A DNA stretch of 64,000 nucleotides from Lutibacter sp. GTDB lineage: Bacteria > Bacteroidota > Bacteroidia > Flavobacteriales > Flavobacteriaceae. The notes beneath the pieces were generated by a model. The model did not search any database. It was not told the origin of the DNA and saw only the letters and a program-made list of their open reading frames with translations. Shown one piece after another: positions 17,036 through 24,729 of this stretch. The DNA is taken from positions 248,001 through 312,000 of the forward strand of contig JAUXPH010000040.1 in NCBI GenBank assembly GCA_030683995.1, read 5' to 3'. Position 1 is the stretch's first letter; every line of letters starts with the position of its first letter. A program made the translations under genes and the position numbers.

Positions 17036-18607
17036 TTAAATTAAAGGCAGTTTAATGGTGAAAGTGCTTCCAATTCCTTTTTCACTTTCCACCTCAACTT
17101 CGCCTTGATGAATTTCAACAATTTTTTTCACGTATGCAAGTCCTAATCCATGGCCTTTTACATTGTGAATATTCCCTGTTTCTTCTCTGTAAAACTTCTT
17201 AAAAACATTCTTTTGAACGCTTTTAACCATGCCTATTCCTTGATCTTTTACTTTAATAATGATATGTTTTGCCGTATTTTCTGTGGTTATATCAATTTTT
17301 GGCGCACCTTCAGAATATTTTATGGCGTTGTCCAACATATTTACAATCACATTGGTAAAATGAAAATGATCAGCCAAAATTTCAGTTGCTTCTGCATTTA
17401 ATTTCAATTTAATATAACCGCCTTTGTCATTAACCAATAAATCCACGTGCGTTACAGCCACGTTTATCAGGTCGTGCACATCCACTTTTTCTTTGTTGAC
17501 ATCCAGCTGATTTTTTTCAAGTTTGGAAATTCGCAACACATTTTCAACTTGGGCATTCATGCGTTTATTTTCCTCACGAATCATTTTTACATAACGCATC
17601 ACTTTTTCCTGATCGCCAATCACTTTCGGATTTTTAATGGCATCCAATGCTAAATTAATGGTCGCTATGGGTGTTTTAAATTCGTGCGTCATATTGTTGA
17701 TGAAATCCGTTTTAATTTCTGAAACTTGCTTTTGTTTAATTAATTGATACAACGCACTTGCAAATGCTAAAATAATAATCAATATAAAGAAAACAGACAA
17801 CAGCAATATTTTAAAAATTGAAGCTAAAATGTAATTTTTCTTTTGCGGAAATGTCACATATAATTGATAATTACTGTTTCCTTCCGCATCAGCAAACATA
17901 GGCACCATATAGCTTTTTCCGACTTCTTTTCTGAAATATCCCGATTTTACCGGAGTGGCCAACCCGTTGCTGTAAATTCCATATTTAAAATTAGTGCTAA
18001 TTCCTTTGGAATTCAACTCATTGGCCAACCTAAAAGTAATTTCCCTGTTACTTACCCTTCTGTGAACCGGAAGTCTGCTTGTATAAATATCAAATTGTCC
18101 TTCCAAATACGATTTTTCGGCAGCTTTAAACCTGCCTACTTTTACATATCTTTCTTCCGGAGGTTCAAGGCCACCCGCAGTTTTATCCAACACTTGATCT
18201 TTTACAATCACAATTTCTTCTTTGCTGTAAATCTCTTTAAAATTTAAGCTGTCATTTTCAAAGAACTCTGTAGGCACTTTATAATTGGACTCAATAATGC
18301 TTTGGGAATACGTAAATTTTTCATTGTTGGCAGTATCTATTTTTTCAAAAATAAATTTACTGACATCAGAAACCTTTAATTTATCGCCTTCTGTATAGAG
18401 CTCTTCAATTTTAAAATAAAAATCGTTAAACTCACGCTGTTTAATATCGTCTGAAACTTTTGCCAAGGCAAACTTAACATTTGCCGAAAATTGCTCTTCC
18501 GTTATTTGTACTGTATTCTTAATCCAAAATACCTGTACCGAGATAATGCCGATTAAGGCAACACTCATTAAAATAACGATGAGCACAAATATCCTTTTCC
18601 TCATCAT
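17036..18607 (-). CDS. Membrane sensor histidine kinase
   Basis: A 523-residue HisKA/HATPase_c kinase. Membrane helices at about residues 5-29 and 262-289 flank a periplasmic sensor domain of about 230 residues. The H-box is INNMTHEFKTPIATINLALD with His308, and the ATPase part has N-box VIVNMLDNAIKYSEG, G1 VKDQGIGM, F-box FKKFYRE and G2 GHGLGLAYVKKIVE. It probably phosphorylates the adjacent response regulator. The sensed signal is unknown. The family resemblance is to Bacteroidetes RprX-type kinases. Confidence 0.95.
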   Translation of the reverse strand: MMRKRIFVLIVILMSVALIGIISVQVFWIKNTVQITEEQFSANVKFALAKVSDDIKQREFNDFYFKIEELYTEGDKLKVSDVSKFIFEKIDTANNEKFTYSQSIIESNYKVPTEFFENDSLNFKEIYSKEEIVIVKDQVLDKTAGGLEPPEERYVKVGRFKAAEKSYLEGQFDIYTSRLPVHRRVSNREITFRLANELNSKGISTNFKYGIYSNGLATPVKSGYFRKEVGKSYMVPMFADAEGNSNYQLYVTFPQKKNYILASIFKILLLSVFFILIIILAFASALYQLIKQKQVSEIKTDFINNMTHEFKTPIATINLALDAIKNPKVIGDQEKVMRYVKMIREENKRMNAQVENVLRISKLEKNQLDVNKEKVDVHDLINVAVTHVDLLVNDKGGYIKLKLNAEATEILADHFHFTNVIVNMLDNAIKYSEGAPKIDITTENTAKHIIIKVKDQGIGMVKSVQKNVFKKFYREETGNIHNVKGHGLGLAYVKKIVEIHQGEVEVESEKGIGSTFTIKLPLI

Positions 18608-18702
18608 CCAAATTTACACGTTCAACAGTATAATCATTGTTATTTAACGTAGATTAACATCTTTATTATTTCTTTAACAATTTATTATGAAAAATTTTAT
18701 TT

Positions 18703-19287
18703 TTATTTTAATTTTTTAAGCAATTCAAAAATAGTAAAAACTTGCTTTTTTGTGTCATCCAAATGGTTGTTTCTGATCACAAAATCCGATTTTTTGATCT
18801 TATAATCATCCTCCGACTGGTTTTTCATCCGTTCTAAAACTTGCGCTTCAGAAACTCCGTCGCGTTTCATAATTCTTTCAATTTTATGCTCAAAATCGGC
18901 AATGACCGTAATAACATAATCACAAATCTGATTGCTGCCGCTCTCAAATAAAATGGCTGCTTCATAAATCACGAAATCCGCTTTTTGCTTTTTTATAAAA
19001 TGATGAAAATCTTCACGTACTTTAGGATGCACCAACGCATTCAACGCATTTAATTTTTCTTCATTGTTAAAAACAACCGATGAAATATAGGTTCTGTTCA
19101 ATGCTCCTTTTTCATAAGCTTTTTCACCAAATAGTTTTATGATCTGATTTTTTAACCCATCATCAGCATTCATCAATTTCTTCGCCTCAATATCTGCCAC
19201 ATAAGTAACCGCGCCCAGCGCTTTAAAAAGTGCCAAAACAGTGCTTTTGCCACTGCCGATGCCGCCTGTTAGCCCAATTATTTTCAT
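18703..19287 (-). CDS. coaE: Dephospho-CoA kinase
   Basis: CoaE phosphorylates the 3'-hydroxyl of dephospho-CoA, the last step of coenzyme A synthesis. Seen: P-loop GLTGGIGSGKST (residues 5-16), ADIEAKKLM, VHPKVREDF, EAAILFESG and the lid region KRDGVSEAQVLERMKNQ. The length (194 residues) is normal. The start codon is fixed by the P-loop position. It is preceded by the dispersed uORF leader element, and the YbbR-like gene ends within that spacer. Confidence 0.96.
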   Translation of the reverse strand: MKIIGLTGGIGSGKSTVLALFKALGAVTYVADIEAKKLMNADDGLKNQIIKLFGEKAYEKGALNRTYISSVVFNNEEKLNALNALVHPKVREDFHHFIKKQKADFVIYEAAILFESGSNQICDYVITVIADFEHKIERIMKRDGVSEAQVLERMKNQSEDDYKIKKSDFVIRNNHLDDTKKQVFTIFELLKKLK

Positions 19288-19368
19288 CTGTTTATATTCT
19301 ATTTTTTAGCGGTAACAGCTGCTGTTCGCCAATAATCATTCATTTGTGTATCAAAATTTGTTATGCTC
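19288..19368 (-). promoter_or_regulatory. Dispersed leader element with short uORF, coaE copy
   Basis: The minus strand reads GAGCATAACAAATTTTGATA and continues to the coaE start, matching the leaders of rlmH and the CBS-domain gene. It contains a 15-codon ORF at 19339-19292 (MIIGEQQLLPLKNRI) ending 4 nt before the coaE ATG. A second overlapping ORF (MNDYWRTAAVTAKK) starts 4 nt earlier in another frame. The hairpin TTGGCG-AACAG-CAG-CTGTT-AC-CGCTAA spans its middle. The element starts only 3 bp after the stop of the upstream YbbR-like gene. Confidence 0.7.
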
Positions 19369-19371
19369 CTT

Positions 19372-20340
19372 TCATTTTTGAATTAAAAATTCCAGTTGTG
19401 GCGGATTTATTTTCAAGGCATAAACAAAATCACTTTTTTTCGTTATTATTGGCGTTAAATAAGTGATTAACGTATCGTTTTCATATTGTTTATAATCAAA
19501 AACCACCGTAACATCATTTTGGGTAATTTTACTGAAATTTGAAAGTCCGGCCTGATAAATCACTTCAATTTCTTTAGGAAAAGTTGTGACTGTAACACCA
19601 AACGGGACATTGATAATGGTCACCGGGATTTTAAAAGTGCCCTCTGTGAATTTATCGACCTTCCCATTGACCTTAACTTTTATGGCCGACATTTTTATTT
19701 GTTCTGATTTATAGGGCGATTTTAATACCAAATCTACCGCAATATCTTCAAATACATCATTTAATTTTAACGGACCCGTGGTAATTCCGGCTATGGAATC
19801 AATGAGTTTTTTTGAACCTGAAACAGTCACGGAATCGGGTATCAATACCAATTTCTCCACCAAATTATACCCGGCTTTATATTGAATTTCGAGATTGGGA
19901 ATTATAGGAACTTTTTTAGAGATTGAATTGCCTATTTCAATATAAATAGTATCTCTTAAAACGCTCATAATTTCTATTTCATTTGAAAATTGTGAATTTA
20001 AGAAGGCAATTTGCTTGTTTGGCAATATGTAATAGTTCGATTTGGTTTTGGCAATATTTTTTAACTTCAATAATATTTTGCGCTTTTTGAATTTATATTT
20101 CAGCAACATAAATCCTGGCGCCTTTATTTGCAATTCCACTTCAGAAATAGGCTTTTTCTGAACCATTTTATCCTTTGGCAAATCTGTATATTCCACCTTA
20201 AACACAACAGGCGAAATAAAAGTATTAGACAATCTCATCAACACCCATATAATGGAGGACAATACCAAAAAAAATAAAAAGACTTTTATTTTTCTGTTAT
20301 TTTTAATCGATTTAATGGCCGAAGCTGTTGTTGTTTTCAT
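19372..20340 (-). CDS. YbbR/CdaR-like membrane-anchored protein
   Basis: A 322-residue protein with one N-terminal membrane helix (about residues 18-37) and a long extracytoplasmic part made of repeated YbbR-type beta domains (for example VEYTDLPKDKMVQKKPISEVELQI and NVPFGVTVTTFPKEIEVIY). In Firmicutes, the YbbR protein CdaR regulates the diadenylate cyclase CdaA; in Bacteroidetes the role is not established. It is followed by coaE, with the leader element between them. The family assignment rests on repeat pattern and gene context. Confidence 0.75.
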   Translation of the reverse strand: MKTTTASAIKSIKNNRKIKVFLFFLVLSSIIWVLMRLSNTFISPVVFKVEYTDLPKDKMVQKKPISEVELQIKAPGFMLLKYKFKKRKILLKLKNIAKTKSNYYILPNKQIAFLNSQFSNEIEIMSVLRDTIYIEIGNSISKKVPIIPNLEIQYKAGYNLVEKLVLIPDSVTVSGSKKLIDSIAGITTGPLKLNDVFEDIAVDLVLKSPYKSEQIKMSAIKVKVNGKVDKFTEGTFKIPVTIINVPFGVTVTTFPKEIEVIYQAGLSNFSKITQNDVTVVFDYKQYENDTLITYLTPIITKKSDFVYALKINPPQLEFLIQK

Positions 20341-20368
20341 TTTAGGAATATAATAAAATAAATATACA

Positions 20369-20396
20369 AAAAAAGTGAGCCAATCAGCTCACTTTT
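20369..20396 (-). terminator. Intrinsic terminator after yajC
   Basis: Perfect hairpin AAAAGTGAGC-TGATTG-GCTCACTTTT on the minus strand, followed by a T-tract, 17 bp after the yajC stop. It separates the nusB-DUF1573-yajC operon from the YbbR/coaE genes. Confidence 0.8.
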
Positions 20397-20413
20397 ATAA
20401 GAAGTGCTCCTTT

Positions 20414-20731
20414 TTACTTTACTTCTTCCGGAACTTGGTATTTTTTGCTCAATTCCATAGAAATGGCTGAACGCTCAAATTTAATTTTCCCTGCACTTGT
20501 TTCAATAATTACGGTATTGTCGCTATCCACAATATCAACAATTTTACCGTGAATACCACTGCTGGTCACTATTTTATTGCCTTTTGCAATAGAAGTTTGA
20601 AATTTCTTTTCGTTTTTCTGACGTTTTATTTGCGGTCTTATCATAAATAGATAAATAACCACAAACATTAATAAGAAAGGAAGCATACTTGTTAATGAGC
20701 TTGCACTTTGTAAAGCGATTGTTGTATACAT
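20414..20731 (-). CDS. yajC: Preprotein translocase accessory subunit YajC
   Basis: YajC binds the SecDF part of the Sec translocon in the inner membrane. The 105-residue protein has a single N-terminal helix (about residues 13-31, SLTSMLPFLLMFVVIYLFM), the diagnostic MIRPQIKRQKNEKKFQ directly after it, and the KGNKIVTSSGIHGKIVDI segment. The length and order match the family. It follows the DUF1573 gene closely and is followed by an intrinsic terminator. Confidence 0.95.
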   Translation of the reverse strand: MYTTIALQSASSLTSMLPFLLMFVVIYLFMIRPQIKRQKNEKKFQTSIAKGNKIVTSSGIHGKIVDIVDSDNTVIIETSAGKIKFERSAISMELSKKYQVPEEVK

Positions 20732-20757
20732 ATTTTATATTTTAATTAATTGACTGA

Positions 20758-21210
20758 TTATTTTTTTGGAGTTACGGTTCCTCCAATGCGCAACGTTTCG
20801 GTTACATCAGCTGTATTGGTTTGCAAAGTGATTGTTTTGCTTTGTTTTCCTGTTCTTCCTTTTGAATCAAACGAAAACTTTAATTCTCCGGAATCTCCAG
20901 GTTTAATAGGGTCTTTAGGCCATTCAGGAACTGTGCAACCGCAAGATGCTGATGCATTTGTAATGATTAAGTCGGTTTTTCCTTTGTTGGATATTTTAAA
21001 TATGCCTTCCACAACTTCGCCTTCATTCACAGTGCCAAAATCGTAATCTTTTGTGTCAAACTCAATAATGGCAGTTCCCATACTAATTTTTGCGTCTCTT
21101 TCTTTTGCAGTTTCTAAATTTGCTGCATCTATTTTTGCTGATGCGTTGTCTTTGCAAGAAACAAATGCCAAACTCAATAAAGCAACTATTACAATACTAT
21201 TTTTTCTCAT
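20758..21210 (-). CDS. DUF1573 domain lipoprotein
   Basis: A 150-residue exported protein with a lipoprotein signal ending in the lipobox FVSC (Cys20) and a single DUF1573 immunoglobulin-like domain (about residues 45-145; DFGTVNEGEVVEGIFKISNKG, SASCGCTVPEWPKDPIKPG). The CGCT motif is the family signature. DUF1573 proteins are abundant in Bacteroidetes envelopes with no defined role. Location between nusB and yajC is conserved in many Flavobacteria and implies co-expression. Confidence 0.93.
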   Translation of the reverse strand: MRKNSIVIVALLSLAFVSCKDNASAKIDAANLETAKERDAKISMGTAIIEFDTKDYDFGTVNEGEVVEGIFKISNKGKTDLIITNASASCGCTVPEWPKDPIKPGDSGELKFSFDSKGRTGKQSKTITLQTNTADVTETLRIGGTVTPKK

Positions 21211-21243
21211 GGTTTTAATTTTATTTTGTGTAAAAATATGAAA

Positions 21244-22182
21244 TTACATCAATCCCCGCCCAATTTTATTCAATCTTTTTGAGGCTGTAAAATCTTTTAA
21301 AATTTTGTCAATGACGCCGTTTATAAAAAAACTGCTTTTTTCTGATGAATAATCTTTGGAAATTTCAATATATTCGTTAATGGTGACACTGGTTGGAATA
21401 GATGGAAATTTTAAAAACTCGCTGATTGCCATTTTAATCAATATCATATCAATTTCCGCAATTCGGTCTGTGTCCCAATTCGGTGTTTTATTTTCAATTT
21501 CCTTTTCAAATTCCTTATGGTTCAACACCACTTTTCTGAATAAGTCCACCACAAATTTTTTGTCGTCATCATCTTTATAAATATCACCCAACAAAAAAGT
21601 CTGTTTTGGCTTCATTTGATTCAACGATTTAACAATCCAGGTATTCACAAAAGGAATGTCATCTACCCAACTAATGGTTTTGTCTTCAAAATATTCTGCC
21701 AATTTTTCATTTGGAGCCACCACATTTTTAAACAGCGCAACCACAAAATCCCGGTCTTCTTCAAAAGAAGATTTTTCAGATTTCAAATAAGCTGCATAAA
21801 TGCTGCTTTCTTTCACAAGTCTCAAAATTTCGTGGACATATTCATTGTCCAAACGCCAATAATTAAGCTTTTTTTCTTCCAAATAAGTATTTAAGGAAGC
21901 GCTTTCCTCCAATACCCTAAAAATTTGATTGTTAATAAATTTGCGATTCGGATTTAAATCTTGCGTAGTGGCCAAATATTTTTTGCCTGAAATTTCAATA
22001 TGTTTTTTCTCCATATTCTTAACCTCAACAAGCAAACGAAGCATCAGCACATATAAATCGTGCATTTTTTCAATGCTGATGTATAAAAATTCTTCCTCTT
22101 TTTTAAGGTTATCACTTTTAGACTGAAGCAACGCATAAACCGATTGCATTACTTTTATTCTAATATGTCTTCTGTTTATCAT
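21244..22182 (-). CDS. nusB: Transcription antitermination factor NusB, long form
   Basis: NusB binds boxA RNA with S10 and supports rRNA transcription antitermination. The 312-residue protein is twice the length of E. coli NusB; the NusB fold proper is the C-terminal half (about 150-300, with KNVVAPNEKLAEYFEDK, DWDTDRIAEIDMILIKMAISE-like residues and INEYIEISKDYSSEKSSFFINGVID, here quoted in parts), while the N-terminal half starts RRHIRIKVMQSVYALLQS. This extended form is normal in Bacteroidetes. A TATTTTTG -7 element lies upstream, and it heads the nusB-DUF1573-yajC operon. Confidence 0.93.
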   Translation of the reverse strand: MINRRHIRIKVMQSVYALLQSKSDNLKKEEEFLYISIEKMHDLYVLMLRLLVEVKNMEKKHIEISGKKYLATTQDLNPNRKFINNQIFRVLEESASLNTYLEEKKLNYWRLDNEYVHEILRLVKESSIYAAYLKSEKSSFEEDRDFVVALFKNVVAPNEKLAEYFEDKTISWVDDIPFVNTWIVKSLNQMKPKQTFLLGDIYKDDDDKKFVVDLFRKVVLNHKEFEKEIENKTPNWDTDRIAEIDMILIKMAISEFLKFPSIPTSVTINEYIEISKDYSSEKSSFFINGVIDKILKDFTASKRLNKIGRGLM

Positions 22183-22517
22183 TTAAAGAACTTTTGAAAC
22201 TTTATGTGGTACAAAACGCAAAAATACTAATATTTTTGATAAATAAAATTTTGTTTTTTGTTTATTTCCATAAAGTTTATAAATTCTAAAAATACTGTTT
22301 TGGTTCTGAAATATTTTTTGGTGGGACTGAAAGCTTTTTTTTGGTTGGCCTGCCCGCCAGATGGCGGGTCGGGTTTTTCATTCCAGACTTTTTACTCAGC
22401 CAAAAGGTAAATCTAAAGAAACGAAATCGAAGGGCAATTTTAATTACGATTGATGAACTGCCAGCCGCAGGCAGGTTTTAGATTTTGATCAGCGGTCTTT
22501 CGTGTATCCACAGACTT
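22183..22517. repeat. Spacer with dispersed palindromic repeats
   Basis: Between nusB and the orphan ABC permease. Besides the nusB -7 element, it holds a GC-rich palindrome CCCGCC-AGAT-GGCGGG (22353-22368) and a smaller CTGCC...GGCAG hairpin (22458-22474), in a sequence style like REP elements. No ORF is supported. Confidence 0.6.
22219..22226 (-). promoter_or_regulatory. -7 promoter element for the nusB operon
   Basis: Minus strand TATTTTTG (TAnnTTTG), 36 bp before the nusB start. No obvious -33 element. Confidence 0.4.
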
Positions 22518-23387
22518 TTAAATAGTATCGATAAAATTCTTTTCTGCCCTGTTAAAAATTAATATCCCCAAAAACAGCACAACAGTGGTAGTTATTAAGG
22601 TATAAATAAACATTCCGATATCAAAAACACCTGTATTAAGCAGCATAAAACGAACCGATTCAATCACAAAGGATAATGGATTGTACTGTACCACCCAGGC
22701 ATATTTTGGCAATTTTTCTACAAAATACGCCACGGGATACATCACAGCCGAAATATACATTAAGAGTTGCATCCCAAATCCCACCAAAATACTTAAATCC
22801 CTGTATTTGGTGACCATTGCAGATATAATCATTCCCAATCCCAAGCCCAACATTCCCATAATCAACACCATTACCGGAAACAACATCGCATATTTATTGA
22901 TGCTGATGTCTGCACCTTTATAATAGTAAAACCCAAAAAATGCCATAAAAATAAAAAGTTGAATTCCGAACCTCACCAAATTTGATATTACGGCAACTAA
23001 TGGCATAATTAAGCGTGGAAAATAGACTTTTCCGAAGATGCCCGCATTGGCCGAAAACGTGTTGGAAGTTCCCGAAAAGCAAGCCGTGAAATAGTTCCAA
23101 ATGGTGATTCCTGCCAAATTGAATAAAAAAGGAGGCACTGTTCCTGTTGAAATATTGGCGACATTGTTAAAAATAAGGGTAAATATTACCGACGTGAACA
23201 ATGGCTGAATTAAATACCACAAAGGTCCGAGAACAGTTTGTTTATAAGCTGTAATGATGTTTCTTTTCACAAAAAGCATCAACAAATCGCGGTATTGCCA
23301 AACTTCTTTTAAATTTAAACTGAAAAGCTTGTTTTTTGGGGTTATTTCAAACAACCAATCACTATTATTTTCAGTGGTATTTTGCAT
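22518..23387 (-). CDS. ABC-2 type permease, polysaccharide/polyol phosphate export family
   Basis: A 289-residue permease with about six membrane helices and the landmarks of the Wzm/RfbA/TagG export group: YRDLLMLFVKRNIITAYKQTVLGPLWYLIQPL at residues about 31-62 (quoted here only as YKQTVLGPLWYLIQPL), GTVPPFLFNLAGITIWNYF, KVYFPRLIMPL and VVQYNPLSFVIESVR. These export O-antigen or teichoic-acid-like polymers with a cognate ATPase. Here no ATPase gene is adjacent on either side, which is unusual for this family. Confidence 0.9.
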   Translation of the reverse strand: MQNTTENNSDWLFEITPKNKLFSLNLKEVWQYRDLLMLFVKRNIITAYKQTVLGPLWYLIQPLFTSVIFTLIFNNVANISTGTVPPFLFNLAGITIWNYFTACFSGTSNTFSANAGIFGKVYFPRLIMPLVAVISNLVRFGIQLFIFMAFFGFYYYKGADISINKYAMLFPVMVLIMGMLGLGLGMIISAMVTKYRDLSILVGFGMQLLMYISAVMYPVAYFVEKLPKYAWVVQYNPLSFVIESVRFMLLNTGVFDIGMFIYTLITTTVVLFLGILIFNRAEKNFIDTI

Positions 23388-23727
23388 AAAATGAATTAAA
23401 AATCAACGCTTTAAGGCTTCTAATTGTTTTAGTTTTATTTTTGGCTTTTGTGAAGCAATTTAATCTTGGTAAATATATAGTATTGTAGGGAAACTTGGAA
23501 ATTGTTTATTTATTTAATTTTAATTTGCGATTGTGCGCTCTTGCAGTCGTGGGGTCAAGAGAATTTTGACAATTCCGGCAGGTTTTAAATGTTGAATTAT
23601 TGATTAGCTTAATGCGCTGAGGTCTTCCGTCTTCGGTTGGGCTTTATAAGATCCTGAAATTAAAGATCCAGCGTTATTTAAGCTTTGTATAAATAATGCT
23701 AGCGCTATTCAAAAAATCATTAAGTCC
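23388..23727. other. Intergenic region with an imperfect hairpin
   Basis: Lies 3' of the PorP-like gene and 5' of the ABC permease (both minus strand). It contains the stem AGCGTTATTTA...TAAATAATGCT at 23670-23700, which could be a structured 3' end of the PorP transcript although it lacks a T-tract. TATATTTA near 23475 (minus strand) is a near match to a -7 element. No gene is supported. Confidence 0.5.
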
Positions 23728-24729
23728 TTAATAAAAAATACTAAAATCTCCTCTTCTTCCGCTTCTGTAGGGATCTAAATCAAATATAAAAAAGGCATTG
23801 ATAGAATTACTGACAAAGTAGTCTGCTTCCTTACTAAAAGGCATTTTATAATTGAGTCCAAAATCAAATATTTCCATATGCAAAGCAGCGTTTACGCCAA
23901 ATTCATGCACATTAAAATCATCCATATAATTAAAATGTTGGCTTATGCCAATTGCGAATGTAGATAAATTTAATTCCTGATAGAAATCCAATCGGTACTT
24001 GTTTGCCTGTTTTGAAGCTGCCCCAAAAAGATATAAATAGGAATATCTCGGCAACATATTTTGATTGTATCTGTTAATGTCAATTTCATATCCCAGCTGT
24101 GCAGAAACAAGCGTTTCCAACTTATACTTTTCGTCTTCTTCCACTGAATTTTTGGGCCTGTTTAAATGCTTTAACGACAGACCGAAAAATAAATTTTCAT
24201 CGTTGCTCATGGTAAATGACGCACCCATATCAAGATAACTTATTTTACCGCTTTCTGCCAAAGGATCAATAGTGACAGAATTGATTTGGCCCGTAAATAA
24301 ATTAATTTGATCCTGAAAAACCATTTCATTAAAGTTAAAACTGGCCGTTGAAAAACCAGCGGTTAAACCCGCGTATACAAGCCAATAATTGGACATTTCC
24401 ATGTGGTAAACATAACTCACAGAGGCCTGTGTATTTGAATAACCCGAATTACTGAGTTTGCTGTTATACACATCAACCCCCAAGCTGAAATTGCTGTATT
24501 CAAAAAATGTATTTGCAAAAAGGTAGCGTTGTTCCAATTTACTGTCAAAAGTCTTTCCCGGGAATTTATTTACAACACCAATTTTTGTTGTGTTTTTAAA
24601 CCCATAAAAACTGGGATTTAGAAAATTTGGCATTTTATTTAAATTATCAATAATTTGATCTTGCCCAAATGAAAATTGAATCCCACAAATAATTAAAAAC
24701 GCAATGATTGTAAAAGTTCTTTTTCTCAT
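23728..24729 (-). CDS. PorP/SprF family type IX secretion outer-membrane protein
   Basis: A 333-residue protein with a signal peptide (residues 1-22, ending FSFGQ), followed by the PorP/SprF N-terminal pattern DQIIDNLNKMPNFLNPSFYG and alternating hydrophobic beta strands ending in an aromatic-rich C-terminus (FDLDPYRSGRRGDFSIFY), as expected for an outer-membrane barrel. SprF-like proteins are needed for secretion or surface attachment of their adjacent SprB-like adhesin through the type IX system. Its start overlaps the adhesin gene stop by 4 bp, supporting that partnership. Confidence 0.9.
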   Translation of the reverse strand: MRKRTFTIIAFLIICGIQFSFGQDQIIDNLNKMPNFLNPSFYGFKNTTKIGVVNKFPGKTFDSKLEQRYLFANTFFEYSNFSLGVDVYNSKLSNSGYSNTQASVSYVYHMEMSNYWLVYAGLTAGFSTASFNFNEMVFQDQINLFTGQINSVTIDPLAESGKISYLDMGASFTMSNDENLFFGLSLKHLNRPKNSVEEDEKYKLETLVSAQLGYEIDINRYNQNMLPRYSYLYLFGAASKQANKYRLDFYQELNLSTFAIGISQHFNYMDDFNVHEFGVNAALHMEIFDFGLNYKMPFSKEADYFVSNSINAFFIFDLDPYRSGRRGDFSIFY

